Assembly: GCA_016712355.1 (NCBI GenBank)
Contig: JADJRF010000005.1
Span: 2,170,001-2,234,000 of the forward strand
Reading direction: 5' to 3'
DNA: 64,000 nt
DNA from: Vampirovibrionales bacterium
GTDB lineage: Bacteria > Cyanobacteriota > Vampirovibrionia > Vampirovibrionales > Vampirovibrionaceae
Positions 7,549 through 16,683 of the stretch are shown here, piece after piece. The number at the start of each line of letters is the position of its first letter. The first letter of the stretch is position 1. Made by a program: the position numbers and the translations under genes. The notes below the pieces were generated by a model. That model was not told where the DNA came from. It was given only the letters and a program-made list of their open reading frames with translations, and made no database searches.

Positions 7549-7577
7549 GCGACAAAACCCCTGAATATCTGTACAAT
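7549..7577 (+). promoter_or_regulatory. Candidate promoter of a short transcript
   Basis: GCGACA (7549-7554), 17-bp spacer, TACAAT (7572-7577). The -10 is good and the -35 moderate. It lies about 30 bp before a terminator stem and drives no protein frame. Confidence 0.4.
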
Positions 7578-7583
7578 CGAGAC

Positions 7584-7647
7584 TAACTCTAACTCTCTAT
7601 CCTTTGTGCCTTATGCAACACATCTGTGTCGCATGGGCTTTTTTTTT
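7584..7647 (+). ncRNA. Candidate small RNA ending in an intrinsic terminator
   Basis: A transcript from the promoter at 7549-7577 would start near 7584 and end at the terminator at 7647, giving about 64 nt with a pyrimidine-rich 5' half (actaactctaactctctat). Alternatively the terminator simply ends read-through from tRNA-Leu, 225 bp upstream. No known RNA family is recognised. Confidence 0.3.
7608..7647 (+). terminator. Strong intrinsic terminator
   Basis: Stem GCC-ATGC-ACACA / TGTGT-GCAT-GGC with small internal mismatches, followed directly by nine T residues. Confidence 0.8.
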
Positions 7648-7832
7648 GAGGGGGTTTTTGATCGCAGCGCGCGATTGCGATTAGCGCGCGGGTGAACGGG
7701 GCATAATACGCATGCCCCGTTCACCCGCGTTCCGGCGCGGGAATGACAGGGCGCGCGCTGGGGAAGCTGTCGACGTCAAAAATCTGACATAAAAGGCGTC
7801 GTCAGCGACAAGCAACTTGCGAAAGAGTCGTG

Positions 7833-8231
7833 ATGGTCCTGCTACAAACAGTTATCTGGCTCTGCGGATGGGGCGTCTGTTTTCTGGCCTGCCCCGTGTT
7901 GACGTATCTGGCCCTGAGCGGCGCATATCACGCGTTTGCGGGCGATGCGCTTATGCATCCGTTCTGGACCCCGGCGGCGCTGTTGTCCGTGAGCGTCTTT
8001 GTGGGCGGAGCGGTCAGCCGCGAGATGGCGGATCGCTTCGGCATCGGGCGAGACGGGATGACCTTCCTGCCTCTCACGCTGGCCTCGCAACTGGGTTTCG
8101 CCTGGCTGGCCTATGTAAACGCGCTCCAGGCAGGCGGCGCGTTTGAACCGCTCAGCGTAGCCCTGGCCTTGCCTCTGGTTGGAATGGCGGGGGTGTTACT
8201 GGCCCCAACCGTTTCGTTATTCAGTAAATAA
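7833..8231 (+). CDS. Small integral membrane protein, four predicted helices
   Basis: 132 residues, very hydrophobic, not recognised. Membrane segments are visible at about residues 3-27 (LLQTVIWLCGWGVCFLACPV), 45-62 (PAALLSVSVFVGGAV), 80-98 (LTLASQLGFAWLAYV) and 107-125 (LSVALALPLVGMAGVLL). The loop after helix 2 contains SREMADRFGIGRDG. ATG 7833 was chosen; a GTG three bases earlier is equivalent. It is a single gene convergent with rpsP, sharing a terminator hairpin. The function is unknown. Confidence 0.55.
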   Translation: MVLLQTVIWLCGWGVCFLACPVLTYLALSGAYHAFAGDALMHPFWTPAALLSVSVFVGGAVSREMADRFGIGRDGMTFLPLTLASQLGFAWLAYVNALQAGGAFEPLSVALALPLVGMAGVLLAPTVSLFSK

Positions 8232-8274
8232 CCCTGCTGCGAATCGGGGACGATCGACGCAGCAGGGTTAAAAA
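8230..8274. terminator. Bidirectional terminator between membrane protein gene and rpsP
   Basis: A perfect 12-bp stem, AACCCTGCTGCG (8230-8241) with CGCAGCAGGGTT (8258-8269), followed by AAAAAG on the plus strand and preceded by T/A residues on the minus strand. Confidence 0.75.
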
Positions 8275-8290
8275 GAAGCGGAATCCCCGG

Positions 8291-8629
8291 TCAGGCGGCG
8301 GATTCTTCAGCGGTTTTTTCAGCTTCGGCCTGTTTTTTGGCTTGCGCTTTTTTGGACAGGCGCTCTTTCTGAGCTTTTTCGAGGACGACCAGCGCGCCAT
8401 CTTCGGGGGCTTTGTCGATCAGGCGTTGGGTGGTCTGGGTGGGGATGGCCCCTTTAGAAATCCATTCGAGCGCGAGCGCCTTATTGAGCTTCAGCTCTTT
8501 GCTCAGGGGATTGTAATAGCCCAGCTCGGCCAGCGCAGCGCCTTCGCGACGGTTGCGGATATCCGTCACCACGATGCGGTAGAAGGGGCGTTTTTTGCGG
8601 CCAAGGCGCGTCAGGCGGATTTTCACCAT
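8291..8629 (-). CDS. rpsP: Small ribosomal subunit protein bS16
   Basis: 112 residues. The bS16 core is plain: MVKIRLTRLGRKKRPFYRIV, ELGYYNPLSKE and WISKGAIPTQTTQRL. It assembles into the 30S subunit. The usual core is about 80 residues; here a Lys/Ala/Glu-rich tail of about 30 residues (KKAQAKKQAEAEKTAEESAA) extends the C-terminus. The start at ATG 8629 is set by the family N-terminus MVKIRL; the upstream frame to 8674 is not coding. Its usual partners rimM, trmD and rplS are not next to it here. Confidence 0.95.
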   Translation of the reverse strand: MVKIRLTRLGRKKRPFYRIVVTDIRNRREGAALAELGYYNPLSKELKLNKALALEWISKGAIPTQTTQRLIDKAPEDGALVVLEKAQKERLSKKAQAKKQAEAEKTAEESAA

Positions 8630-8713
8630 TTGAATGCAGTCTCCACGATTGGTTGAAGCTCTACTATGTAACACAAAAGCCCGGATCGCAACAAGCTCTC
8701 TGAGTCGGCCCGG

Positions 8714-9862
8714 TCAACTGCCCGAGCGTTCGAGGGCCTGATCGCGCATCTGATGATGCTCGAGGATCTCACGCATGAATTGCTCGAATAAATACTGGCC
8801 GTCGTGCGGACCGGGACTCGCTTCCGGGTGAAATTGCACGCTGGCGACGGGCTTCTGCTTGTGGCGAATGCCCGCGATGGTTTGATCGTTAAGATTGACG
8901 TGCGTGACCGCCAGCGTCTCGTGCGGGAATTCGTCATAGAGGATCGCGTAGCCATGGTTCTGGCTGGTGATGTTGATCCGACCGCTTTCGAGGTCTTTGA
9001 CCGGGTGATTGCCGCCATGGTGACCGAAGCGCATCTTGCCGACACGCGCGCCGCAGGCCAGGGCCAGAATCTGATGCCCCAGGCAGATGCCAAACGTCGG
9101 CGTACCGGAAGCGATCAAGTCGCGCGCCAACTGAATCCCGTCGGTGAGAATCGCCGGGTCGCCGGGACCGTTGGAGAGCAGCACGCCTTGCGGACGCAGC
9201 GCCAGAATCTCTGAGAGCGTCGCATTGGCCGGAACCACGGTGATTTCCGCGACCAATTCCTGGAGATACGTCAGGATGCTCTTTTTAATGCCGTAATCGA
9301 CCACGGCCAGACGCGCCAGCAAGGGCGTTACGGGGGTCTGACGCAAGACGTAAGGCTTGGGAGCCGTCACGCGCATGACAAGATCCTGTTCGCCCAGCGG
9401 CGGATGAGAGCGTATCTGCTCAAGAAACGCCTCATGAGAAATGGTCCCGGTCGTCACGCCTGCGCGCATCGCCCCTGCTGTACGAATTTTCCGGGTCACG
9501 GAGCGGGTATCAACGCCCTGAATGCCGCTCACGCCGTTTTTAAGCAGAAAATCCTGTAGCGAGCTGTTGGCGCGCCACGAACTGGTGGTGGGGCTCAGGC
9601 GACGCACAACCAGACCGGAAATCTGGATGCGGCCGGACTCAAAATCTTCGGCGTTGACGCCATAATTGCCGATTTCCGGGTAGGTCATCAGCACAATTTG
9701 CCCCTGGTAGCTCGGGTCGGTGAGAATCTCCTGATAACCCGTGGTGCAGGTGTTGAAGACAATCTCGCCGAAGGTCGTTCCGGGCGCGCCAATAGCCGCG
9801 CCCTCAAAGACGCTGCCGTCTTCAAGCGTCAGGCGGGCGGGAATGAAAGAAGGGGCAGGCAT
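8714..9862 (-). CDS. carA: Carbamoyl-phosphate synthase small subunit (glutaminase)
   Basis: 382 residues, full family length. It hydrolyses glutamine and passes ammonia to CarB for carbamoyl phosphate, feeding pyrimidine and arginine synthesis. The N-terminal domain has ARLTLEDGSVFEGAAIG and VFNTCTTGYQEILTDPSYQG. The class I amidotransferase domain has the nucleophile in FGICLGHQILALACG and the catalytic His/Glu in VQFHPEASPGPHD. The start is ATG 9862 by family alignment; the upstream extension to 9961 is rejected. It is divergent from carB across a 179-bp gap, an unusual arrangement since carAB are often co-directional. Confidence 0.97.
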   Translation of the reverse strand: MPAPSFIPARLTLEDGSVFEGAAIGAPGTTFGEIVFNTCTTGYQEILTDPSYQGQIVLMTYPEIGNYGVNAEDFESGRIQISGLVVRRLSPTTSSWRANSSLQDFLLKNGVSGIQGVDTRSVTRKIRTAGAMRAGVTTGTISHEAFLEQIRSHPPLGEQDLVMRVTAPKPYVLRQTPVTPLLARLAVVDYGIKKSILTYLQELVAEITVVPANATLSEILALRPQGVLLSNGPGDPAILTDGIQLARDLIASGTPTFGICLGHQILALACGARVGKMRFGHHGGNHPVKDLESGRINITSQNHGYAILYDEFPHETLAVTHVNLNDQTIAGIRHKQKPVASVQFHPEASPGPHDGQYLFEQFMREILEHHQMRDQALERSGS

Positions 9863-10041
9863 GGCAAGCGCTTTCGCAGAGCGGGACCGGTTATGTCGAT
9901 AGGTAAAACTTAACACAGGGGCGACCGCTTCGCGAGCGCGTTTGCGATAGGATTGATACAACCTGTTGCAATGTCCCTCCTATGTGAGGTCCATCGGCTC
10001 TCCCAACCCGATGCCTCCCCAACCGCAAGCCAGCCTTTCTG

Positions 10042-13000
10042 ATGAAACGAACCGACATTCGACGCATTCTTATTATCGGCGCAGGCCCGATTGTTATCGG
10101 CCAGGCGTGCGAGTTTGACTACTCCGGGTCTCAGGCGTGCCGCGCGCTGATGGCGGAAGGATACGAAGTCATTCTGGTCAACTCGAATCCGGCCACGATT
10201 ATGACGGATCCTCACCTCGCCACTCGTACTTACGTTGAGCCGCTGACGCCGGATGTCGTCGCCGCTATTATCGAGCGCGAACGCCCGGATGCGATTTTAC
10301 CCACAATGGGCGGCCAAACGGCGCTGAATATTGCCCATGCGCTTCACCAGCAAGGCGTATTACAGCGCTACAACGTCGAATTAATCGGCGCAAACTTCGA
10401 TGCGATTCATGCCGCTGAAGATCGCGAGGCTTTTAAACGAATTGTTGAGCAAATCGGGCTGGAGTCACTTCGCTCAGAAACGGTCCACTCGGTAGAAGAG
10501 GCCGATAGCGCCGCCGAATCTCTCGGATTTCCTCTGATTATTCGGCCTGCCTTTACGTTAGGCGGCTCAGGCGGTTCTGTCGTCTATACGCCGGAAAACC
10601 TCAAGCGCGCCGTCGAAGACGCCCTGTCGCTTTCTCCCATTGGTCAGACCCTGATTGAAGAAAGCGCGCTAGGCTGGAAAGAATACGAATACGAAGTCAT
10701 GCGCGACGCCTGCGATAACGTTGTTATCGTCTGTAGTGTTGAAAACGTCGACCCGATGGGCGTCCACACCGGCGACAGCATCACCGTTGCGCCCGCTCAG
10801 ACGCTCACCGACAAAGAGTACCACCTGTTGCGGAACGCTTCGCTGGCGATTATCCGCAAAGTGGGCGTCGCCGCTGGCGGCTGTAATATTCAATTCGCCG
10901 TTCACCCCAAGTCCGGGCGCTTTGTGGTGATTGAAATGAATCCGCGCGTTTCGCGCAGCTCCGCGCTGGTCAGCAAGGCGACCGGCGTGCCCATCGCCAA
11001 GATTTCCGCAAAACTGGCCGTCGGCATGACGCTGGATGAAATCCAGAACGACATTACCCGCAACACGCCCGCCTGTTTCGAGCCGACGATTGATTACGTC
11101 GTCACGAAAATCCCGCGCTTCTCGTTTGAGAAATTTCCCGGCGCCGCCACCGCGCTATCGCCTCAGATGAAATCGGTCGGCGAAGTGATGGCCATTGGCC
11201 TGACGTTTCAGGAATCTTTCCAGAAAGCGCTTCGCGGACTGGAGATTGGCCTGAGCGGCTTTTATTTTCCGCGCGCCGAGCTGTCGCACGCCGACCTGCT
11301 CGAACGTTTGAAAGAGCCGACGGCTAATCGCATGCGCTGGGTGTATCAAGCCCTCTACGATGAGGTTCCCGTGCAGACCCTCTACGATTTGACGGCGCTG
11401 GATCCGTGGTTTATCGAGAATTTCAGCGAAATTGTCGATACAGTGAAGGCAATTCAGGCTCAGGCGCGCGGCGAAAATGGTCGTCCCGCAGGCTCTTCTT
11501 TACCGGCGATTTCTGCCGAGTTGATGCAAACCGCTAAGCGTCAGGGGTTTGGAGACGAGCAAATCGCTCGCATCTGGAACGACGCGTGCGAGGGCGATGT
11601 CAGTCGCCGAGACGTTGCGCGCGCGCGGTCAGACCAGGGCGTGATGCCCGTTTATAAAGCCGTTGATACGTGTGCAGGCGAATTTGAAGCCTATACGCCC
11701 TACTTTTACGGCACGTATCAAGGCGATGAGAATGAGGCGACGCTGGCCTATCCAAAAGCCGAACGCCCTCGGGTGATGATTCTCGGCGGCGGCCCCAACC
11801 GGATCGGACAGGGCATCGAGTTTGACTATTGCTGCGTTCATGCCGCTTTCGCGTTGAACAAGCTTGGCTATAACGCCATTATGGTGAACTCTAACCCGGA
11901 GACCGTTTCGACCGACTACGATATCAGCGATCGATTGTATTTCGAGCCACTGACGCCGGAAGACGTTCTGAACGTCATCCGCCAGGAAAAGCCTGACGGC
12001 GTGATTGCGCAACTGGGCGGACAAACCCCGCTTAAACTGGCGCAAGCCCTGCGCGATGAGCCCGGCGTACGGCTGCTGGGGACATCCGCCGACAGCATCG
12101 ATCTGGCAGAAGACCGCGATCGCTTTAGTCAGGCCCTGGCGCGATTGGGCCTGCGCGCGCCGGAATCCGATATCGCCCGCACCGCGCAGGAAGCCCTGGA
12201 CGCCTCTCGTCGCATTGGATTCCCGTTGATTGCGCGCCCCAGCTACGTGCTGGGCGGCCAATCGATGCGGATTTTCTATAGCGAGCAGAGTCTGGCGGCG
12301 TATCTTGAGCATGTCGTGCAAGTCGAGCCCGATCATCCGGTGCTGATTGAGCGGTTTCTGGAGGCGGCCAAGGAATTGGACGTCGACGCCGTCAGCGACG
12401 GGCAGGACGTTTACATCGGGGCCATTCTCGAGCATGTGGAGCATGCGGGCGTTCATAGCGGCGACAGCGTATGCGCTTTTCCGACCCAAACGCTATCGGC
12501 GCGGCTTAGCGAGCAGGTAAAGGAAGCGACCCGCCTTCTGGCGCAGGAGTTACAGGTCAAGGGCCTCCTCAATATCCAGTTTGCGGTGAAGGACGACGAT
12601 TTATACGTGCTGGAAGTGAATCCGCGCGCCAGTCGCACGGCGCCGTTCGTTTGCAAGTCCACCGGCGCGCCCCTGATTCGTATGGCCGTTCGCGTGATGC
12701 TGGGCGAGTCGCTCGCGGACGTCATCGCCGATGAGCGTCCGCCGCAGAATGACGCGCTGACGCATGTGACCGTCAAAGCCCCGGTTTTTCCCTTCATCAA
12801 GTTTCGCGGATCCGATCCCGTGCTGGGGCCGGAGATGCGCAGCACGGGTGAAGTCATGGGCGTTGACGACAACTTCCCGGCCGCCTACGCCAAGGCAATG
12901 ATGGGCGCCGGGGCGACGATTCCGCTGGAAGGCTCCATTTTTGTCAGCGTCAAGGATTCCGACAAAGAGGACGCGCTGTCAGTCGCGCGCCAATTCGCCG

Positions 13001-13347
13001 AGATGGGCTTTCGTTTTGTCGCCACCAGCGGCACGGCGGCCTTTTTGCGCGCCAACGGCCTCGTGGTGGATGAGGTTCAGAAGAAGCACGAAGGCCCGCG
13101 CAACCCCGAAGCGCTTATCCACCAGGGCCTTGTGCATCTGGTGATTAACACGCCCATTGGCGAAGAAGCCCTTTACGACGATTCCTATATCCGAAAAGCC
13201 GCCGTCGAGCGCCATGTGCCTATGGCCACCACCATGGCCGGCGCGATGGCCTTCGCCCAGGCCGTGCGCTCGCTGCGCGATCATCCTCTTTCGGTCCGAA
13301 ACTTGCAGGAATTGTTGACGCAGTCCCAGCAAGCCGCACTCTCATGA
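10042..13347 (+). CDS. carB: Carbamoyl-phosphate synthase large subunit
   Basis: 1101 residues, full length. It uses ammonia from CarA, bicarbonate and two ATP to make carbamoyl phosphate. It has two homologous ATP-grasp halves: the first from RRILIIGAGPIVIGQACEFDY to about residue 400, the second from RVMILGGGPNRIGQGIEFDY (about residue 575 on). GGSGGSVVYT and GGQSMRIFY are the two ATP loops. The C-terminal MGS-like allosteric domain (about residues 960-1080) includes FRFVATSGTAAFLRANG. Start and length fit the family. The stop overlaps the next ATG (ATGA). Confidence 0.97.
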   Translation: MKRTDIRRILIIGAGPIVIGQACEFDYSGSQACRALMAEGYEVILVNSNPATIMTDPHLATRTYVEPLTPDVVAAIIERERPDAILPTMGGQTALNIAHALHQQGVLQRYNVELIGANFDAIHAAEDREAFKRIVEQIGLESLRSETVHSVEEADSAAESLGFPLIIRPAFTLGGSGGSVVYTPENLKRAVEDALSLSPIGQTLIEESALGWKEYEYEVMRDACDNVVIVCSVENVDPMGVHTGDSITVAPAQTLTDKEYHLLRNASLAIIRKVGVAAGGCNIQFAVHPKSGRFVVIEMNPRVSRSSALVSKATGVPIAKISAKLAVGMTLDEIQNDITRNTPACFEPTIDYVVTKIPRFSFEKFPGAATALSPQMKSVGEVMAIGLTFQESFQKALRGLEIGLSGFYFPRAELSHADLLERLKEPTANRMRWVYQALYDEVPVQTLYDLTALDPWFIENFSEIVDTVKAIQAQARGENGRPAGSSLPAISAELMQTAKRQGFGDEQIARIWNDACEGDVSRRDVARARSDQGVMPVYKAVDTCAGEFEAYTPYFYGTYQGDENEATLAYPKAERPRVMILGGGPNRIGQGIEFDYCCVHAAFALNKLGYNAIMVNSNPETVSTDYDISDRLYFEPLTPEDVLNVIRQEKPDGVIAQLGGQTPLKLAQALRDEPGVRLLGTSADSIDLAEDRDRFSQALARLGLRAPESDIARTAQEALDASRRIGFPLIARPSYVLGGQSMRIFYSEQSLAAYLEHVVQVEPDHPVLIERFLEAAKELDVDAVSDGQDVYIGAILEHVEHAGVHSGDSVCAFPTQTLSARLSEQVKEATRLLAQELQVKGLLNIQFAVKDDDLYVLEVNPRASRTAPFVCKSTGAPLIRMAVRVMLGESLADVIADERPPQNDALTHVTVKAPVFPFIKFRGSDPVLGPEMRSTGEVMGVDDNFPAAYAKAMMGAGATIPLEGSIFVSVKDSDKEDALSVARQFAEMGFRFVATSGTAAFLRANGLVVDEVQKKHEGPRNPEALIHQGLVHLVINTPIGEEALYDDSYIRKAAVERHVPMATTMAGAMAFAQAVRSLRDHPLSVRNLQELLTQSQQAALS

Positions 13348-14066
13348 CGCCGTCTGAAACCGAGACGGTCGATGCGTTCTTTTCTCGCATCAGCGGGGAT
13401 TATGACGCGGCGATTTTACGGGCCATTGCGCCTTATCGCGACATTCTCCAGACGCTGCTCGATACGCTGCCCTTTGCCGCCGACGCGCCGCTACAGATTG
13501 TCGATCTGGGCTGCGGGACAGGCAACCTGTCACGCCTGCTCGCGCAGACGTTTCCGCGCGCCAGCTTTACGCTGGTGGATCTCTCGCCCGAGATGCTGGA
13601 GGCGACCGCCCGCAAGCTTCAACAGGACAACCCGCAGGCGCGCTTGACGCTGATTCATGAGGACTTCACCCGGCTGTCGTTGCCGGAAGCGTCTCAAGAT
13701 TTAATTGTCAGTAGCTTTGCGCTGCATCATATTCCAAAGCCCGAACAGAAGAAGGCGCTCTATGCTGCGATTGCCCGCTGGCTTCGTCCGGGCGGCCTGT
13801 TTCGGTGCGCAGACGGCTGCTTGGGCGTTCCGCACGCCATTTATGAACTTCATACGCGACATTGGACCTCAGCCGCACTCGCGCAAGGCGCTTCCCAAAC
13901 GGAAGTCGACCTGTGGCTGGCGCATGAACAGAATTTTGATCACTTTGAACCGCTCGTCTCTCATCTGGACTGGCTGGAGGCGGCAGGCTTACGTGACGTG
14001 GATTGCTACTGGCGCAAGTACTTGTGGGCCGTCTTCGGCGCCGGTCGCGCGGCAAGCGCCCCTTGA
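13344..14066 (+). CDS. Class I SAM-dependent methyltransferase coupled to carB
   Basis: 240 residues. Motif I is IVDLGCGTGNLSRLLA (about residues 52-67), then LVDLSPEMLEATARKL, DLIVSSFALHHI and LRPGGLFRCADG: a complete Methyltransf_11/25-type fold. C-terminal elements (EQNFDHFEPLVSHLDWLEAAG) recall UbiE and tellurite-resistance-type methyltransferases. The substrate is unknown. The ATG overlaps the carB stop by four bases, so it is translated from the carB message; whether this reflects a link to pyrimidine or arginine metabolism is unproven. No unusual features. Confidence 0.75.
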   Translation: MTPSETETVDAFFSRISGDYDAAILRAIAPYRDILQTLLDTLPFAADAPLQIVDLGCGTGNLSRLLAQTFPRASFTLVDLSPEMLEATARKLQQDNPQARLTLIHEDFTRLSLPEASQDLIVSSFALHHIPKPEQKKALYAAIARWLRPGGLFRCADGCLGVPHAIYELHTRHWTSAALAQGASQTEVDLWLAHEQNFDHFEPLVSHLDWLEAAGLRDVDCYWRKYLWAVFGAGRAASAP

Positions 14067-14124
14067 TTCGGCGGGTTGTAGTTGCTAAATTGATGCAACG
14101 TCGCGCCCGGCGCTGACGACATCC

Positions 14125-14198
14125 GCGTGTTTAGCTCAGCCTGGTAGAGCACTCCCCTTTTAAGGGAGCTGTCCTGGGTTCGAATCCCAGAACACGCA
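14125..14198 (+). tRNA. tRNA-Lys (anticodon UUU)
   Basis: Acceptor GCGTGTT (14125-14131) pairs with AACACGC (14191-14197), with discriminator A14198. The D-arm is AGCTCAGCCTGGTAGAGC, the anticodon loop CTTTTAA with anticodon TTT, and the T-arm CTGGG-TTCGAATC-CCAG. CCA is not encoded. Confidence 0.95.
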
Positions 14199-14199
14199 C

Positions 14200-14230
14200 A
14201 GGCGGGAGTCCCTTGGGCTCCCGCCTTTTT
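14200..14230 (+). terminator. Terminator of tRNA-Lys
   Basis: AGGCGGGAG (14200-14208) pairs with CTCCCGCCT (14218-14226), followed by TTTT. It directly follows the tRNA. Confidence 0.85.
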
Positions 14231-14251
14231 AACGCGCCGGCAATGGCATCA

Positions 14252-14947
14252 TCAGGGGCAGGGGAGTGAAGCGGGCGCCTGCGCATAGGTAATATCGAGC
14301 GTCAAAAACAGCTCGTCGCCGCGTTGCAGCGTCTCGACCAGATGAAGGCGCGGAGCGGTCTCGCGCGAAAAACTGACGCCGGATAAAAACGAAGGCGCCG
14401 CTGCTCCGCCTCCCAGCACAAGCGGGCACAGCGTCAGATACAGCCGCGACAACGCGCGCGCCGCGATAAACAACCCCACTATTTCGCCGCCGCCTTCCAC
14501 GAGGGGAGCCTGACAGCCCCGCGCCGTCAACGCCTGAGTGATGGCAGCCGTTTGCGAGACGGCATCGCCGCTGGCCTGTTCCCACGCCACCCAGTCGGGG
14601 TACAGCGCGCGATCGGCGGCAGCAATGGCCTGAGCGCTCATGATTAAAGCAGGCGGCGCGTCGTCTGGCGCGCCCGTGAAAAAAGGCGAATCTGGGGGGA
14701 TTTGTCGCGCAATCGCATCGCCACGGGTCAGAATCAGATGCAGAGGCCGATGATCCGCACGCTGCGCCTGATGCCGTTTGGGATAACTGCGAAAGGTCTT
14801 ACCGCCAAAGACAAGCGCGTCGGCGCTATCTCGCAAAGCCTTAAGATGCGCGATATCCAAAGCGGAACCGAGTGAGATGGCGCGGGCCTCACCGGGCGGA
14901 TTGATTTTTCCGTCCATAGAAGCGGCCAGACAAGCGCGGTAATGCAT
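14252..14947 (-). CDS. RibD C-terminal-type (dihydrofolate-reductase-like) reductase
   Basis: 231 residues. The fold is that of the RibD reductase domain: N-terminal YRACLAASMDGKINPPG (catalytic-site 'S.DGKI'), then ALRDSADALVFGGKTFR, PLHLILTRGD, and the NADPH-binding APLVEGGGEIVGLFI and LCPLVLGGGAAAPSF. Stand-alone proteins of this type reduce pyrimidine or pterin intermediates in riboflavin or related pathways. The N-terminal deaminase domain of RibD is absent, so the exact substrate is open. It is convergent with tRNA-Lys and 15 bp downstream of the DUF3352 gene stop, likely the same transcript. Confidence 0.8.
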   Translation of the reverse strand: MHYRACLAASMDGKINPPGEARAISLGSALDIAHLKALRDSADALVFGGKTFRSYPKRHQAQRADHRPLHLILTRGDAIARQIPPDSPFFTGAPDDAPPALIMSAQAIAAADRALYPDWVAWEQASGDAVSQTAAITQALTARGCQAPLVEGGGEIVGLFIAARALSRLYLTLCPLVLGGGAAAPSFLSGVSFSRETAPRLHLVETLQRGDELFLTLDITYAQAPASLPCP

Positions 14948-14962
14948 CAGAGGGTTTTTCGC

Positions 14963-16612
14963 TTAAGGCGTTTCAGGCGCAGGCAGGGACAAATTGAGGT
15001 TGACGCGCCCGACCGCCGCCGACTCGCCCTCGGAATCCACGACGCCCGCAAAGCCGGTCACCGGAGAATCGCCGCGATCAGGCATATTACGCATGTCCGC
15101 AAATATCAGCGCAATGCCGCTTTTGGGCAGGTTATCGGTTAATTCGCGATATAACGGCGCATCCGCCATGGACTTCTCTTTGCTGGCAGAGACGCCTGCG
15201 GCTTCAGCGAGTTGCGCGGCAGGAGCAATGGCGATCATGGAATCCTGAAGCGTGGCCAGACCAACCGCGCCCGACTGATTGGGCAGGGTAAACAGATCGG
15301 CCGTGACGTCGCCGAGTTGCTCCGTTTGCCGATGTAAAGGCGCAATACCGCTGGAGGCAAGCTTGAGGAGCTTCTGGACCGTCTGGGCCTTCTCAGGCGT
15401 TTTAGACAGAAGCGCCATTGCCGAAGGAGGCTGGCCCGCCTGTTCGCCCAGGAACGATCCGCCTACCGCAGCTTCTCCGCCCAGCAGGCCAATCAGGTCT
15501 TTGCGCAAGTCGATCTCAGCCATACTTAAGACGAACTGCGCTCCCATGAGATTCTGTTTTTGCTGAAGGCTCAGCCCATGATCGATAATAATATTGGACA
15601 GGGCGTCCAGACGCCCCACAGACGCCATGACCTGGGTTTGCGCGGGGAAAAACCGCGCGGCGCGGAAAGGATTTTTTGGGGCGGCCAGAAACTGACGCAT
15701 CTGCTTTTGAAGCGATTCGCTCTGGACTTGCGCCAGTTTCAGCGGGGCGAAGAAATCCAGCGTCAGACGGGTTTGCAGGGCGTCTTTTTCGATCTCGCTA
15801 TCCATTTGGGTGCGAAATGCGCCGAAAATCGCCGGCATTGCCAGATTAAACTGCCGTACGCGCGGATCGCGATCCGGGGCAAAAACGGCGCTATGCGTGA
15901 TCAAGGTGCCTTGACGCGGCGCAGGCAGCTTGGCAAGGCCCGCCTTTAGAGCAGCATTGTCGAACACGTTACGCTTTCGATCGAGGGCTTGGGCAATAGA
16001 GGCTTCCATCGCCTGCGGCGCGCCGGTCATCATCAGGGCGTGATTGACGACGCTCAGCGTCATGGGCGCTTCTGACGCGGAAGCGCCGGGTTTTTCCACC
16101 CAGTAGTCGATATTACGAAAACGATGGCGCGTGTAGCGATGAACGCCAATCCTGGCCATGAGCGCTTCGCCGGTCGTCTTATCCGACTTCAGGGGCAGGA
16201 CGATCAGATAGCGCACAGACTTGGCGTCTCGACTGTCCACGTTCCCGGCGGCGGGCCACGCCCCGATACTGAACTGGGGCTTGAAGGTCTCGACGAAATC
16301 CTGCGTCAGACGTTCGCCCAAAAAAGACGGCGGAGGCGACGGCGCCGACTGATGTTGCTGCAACAAGGCCCGAGCCTTGGCCTGTTCGCGCTCGACCAGC
16401 GTGAGGATGCCTTGCGCTTCGCGCTGAGAGGTTTCGATTTCAGCAAAAAAGGCGGTGTTTTCGGGGTAATAGACGAACAATCCCGGTCCTGTATGGCGCG
16501 GCCAGAGCCAGAATCCCACGGCGGCAATCGCCAGAACCGCCAGGGCAACAAGCGGGATCGCCCATTTTTTACCGGCGGGACGGTGCGCGGAAGAGGCGGC
16601 AGGCTGCGTCAA
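14963..16612 (-). CDS. DUF3352-type membrane-anchored protein
   Basis: 549 residues. The N-terminus is cytoplasmic and basic, then has one transmembrane segment (KWAIPLVALAVLAIAAVGFW), followed by 'YYPENTAFFAEIET', the 'P.d..l...v' opening of DUF3352 proteins. The rest is a long exported domain with repeated 'alpha/beta' units (LIVLPLKSD, SVVNHALMMTG, GLATLQDSMIAIAP), typical of the family found in cyanobacteria. No catalytic residues are known. No ATG is available: TTG 16612 follows GAGGAG at a 9-base gap and is the likely start. It lies upstream of the RibD-like gene on the same strand. Confidence 0.7.
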   Translation of the reverse strand: MTQPAASSAHRPAGKKWAIPLVALAVLAIAAVGFWLWPRHTGPGLFVYYPENTAFFAEIETSQREAQGILTLVEREQAKARALLQQHQSAPSPPPSFLGERLTQDFVETFKPQFSIGAWPAAGNVDSRDAKSVRYLIVLPLKSDKTTGEALMARIGVHRYTRHRFRNIDYWVEKPGASASEAPMTLSVVNHALMMTGAPQAMEASIAQALDRKRNVFDNAALKAGLAKLPAPRQGTLITHSAVFAPDRDPRVRQFNLAMPAIFGAFRTQMDSEIEKDALQTRLTLDFFAPLKLAQVQSESLQKQMRQFLAAPKNPFRAARFFPAQTQVMASVGRLDALSNIIIDHGLSLQQKQNLMGAQFVLSMAEIDLRKDLIGLLGGEAAVGGSFLGEQAGQPPSAMALLSKTPEKAQTVQKLLKLASSGIAPLHRQTEQLGDVTADLFTLPNQSGAVGLATLQDSMIAIAPAAQLAEAAGVSASKEKSMADAPLYRELTDNLPKSGIALIFADMRNMPDRGDSPVTGFAGVVDSEGESAAVGRVNLNLSLPAPETP

Positions 16613-16683
16613 GGGCGAGAACTCCTCAATCGGAAACGATATCGCCCCATTTTAGCGTCGTTACGCGCGTCTGACAAACGCCC

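Larger units (their letters stand above)
7384..7832. other. 449-bp intergenic region with possible small RNA
   Basis: No protein gene is seen. It holds a 7-bp inverted repeat, GTTACAA/TTGTAAC (7498-7504 and 7515-7521), a promoter-like pair at 7549-7577 and a strong terminator at 7608-7647. Further on lies the GC-rich promoter region of the membrane protein gene at 7833. Confidence 0.6.

Noticed and set aside
8804..9214. Plus-strand frame opposite carA
   Set aside because: Shadow of the high-GC carA coding sequence on the other strand.
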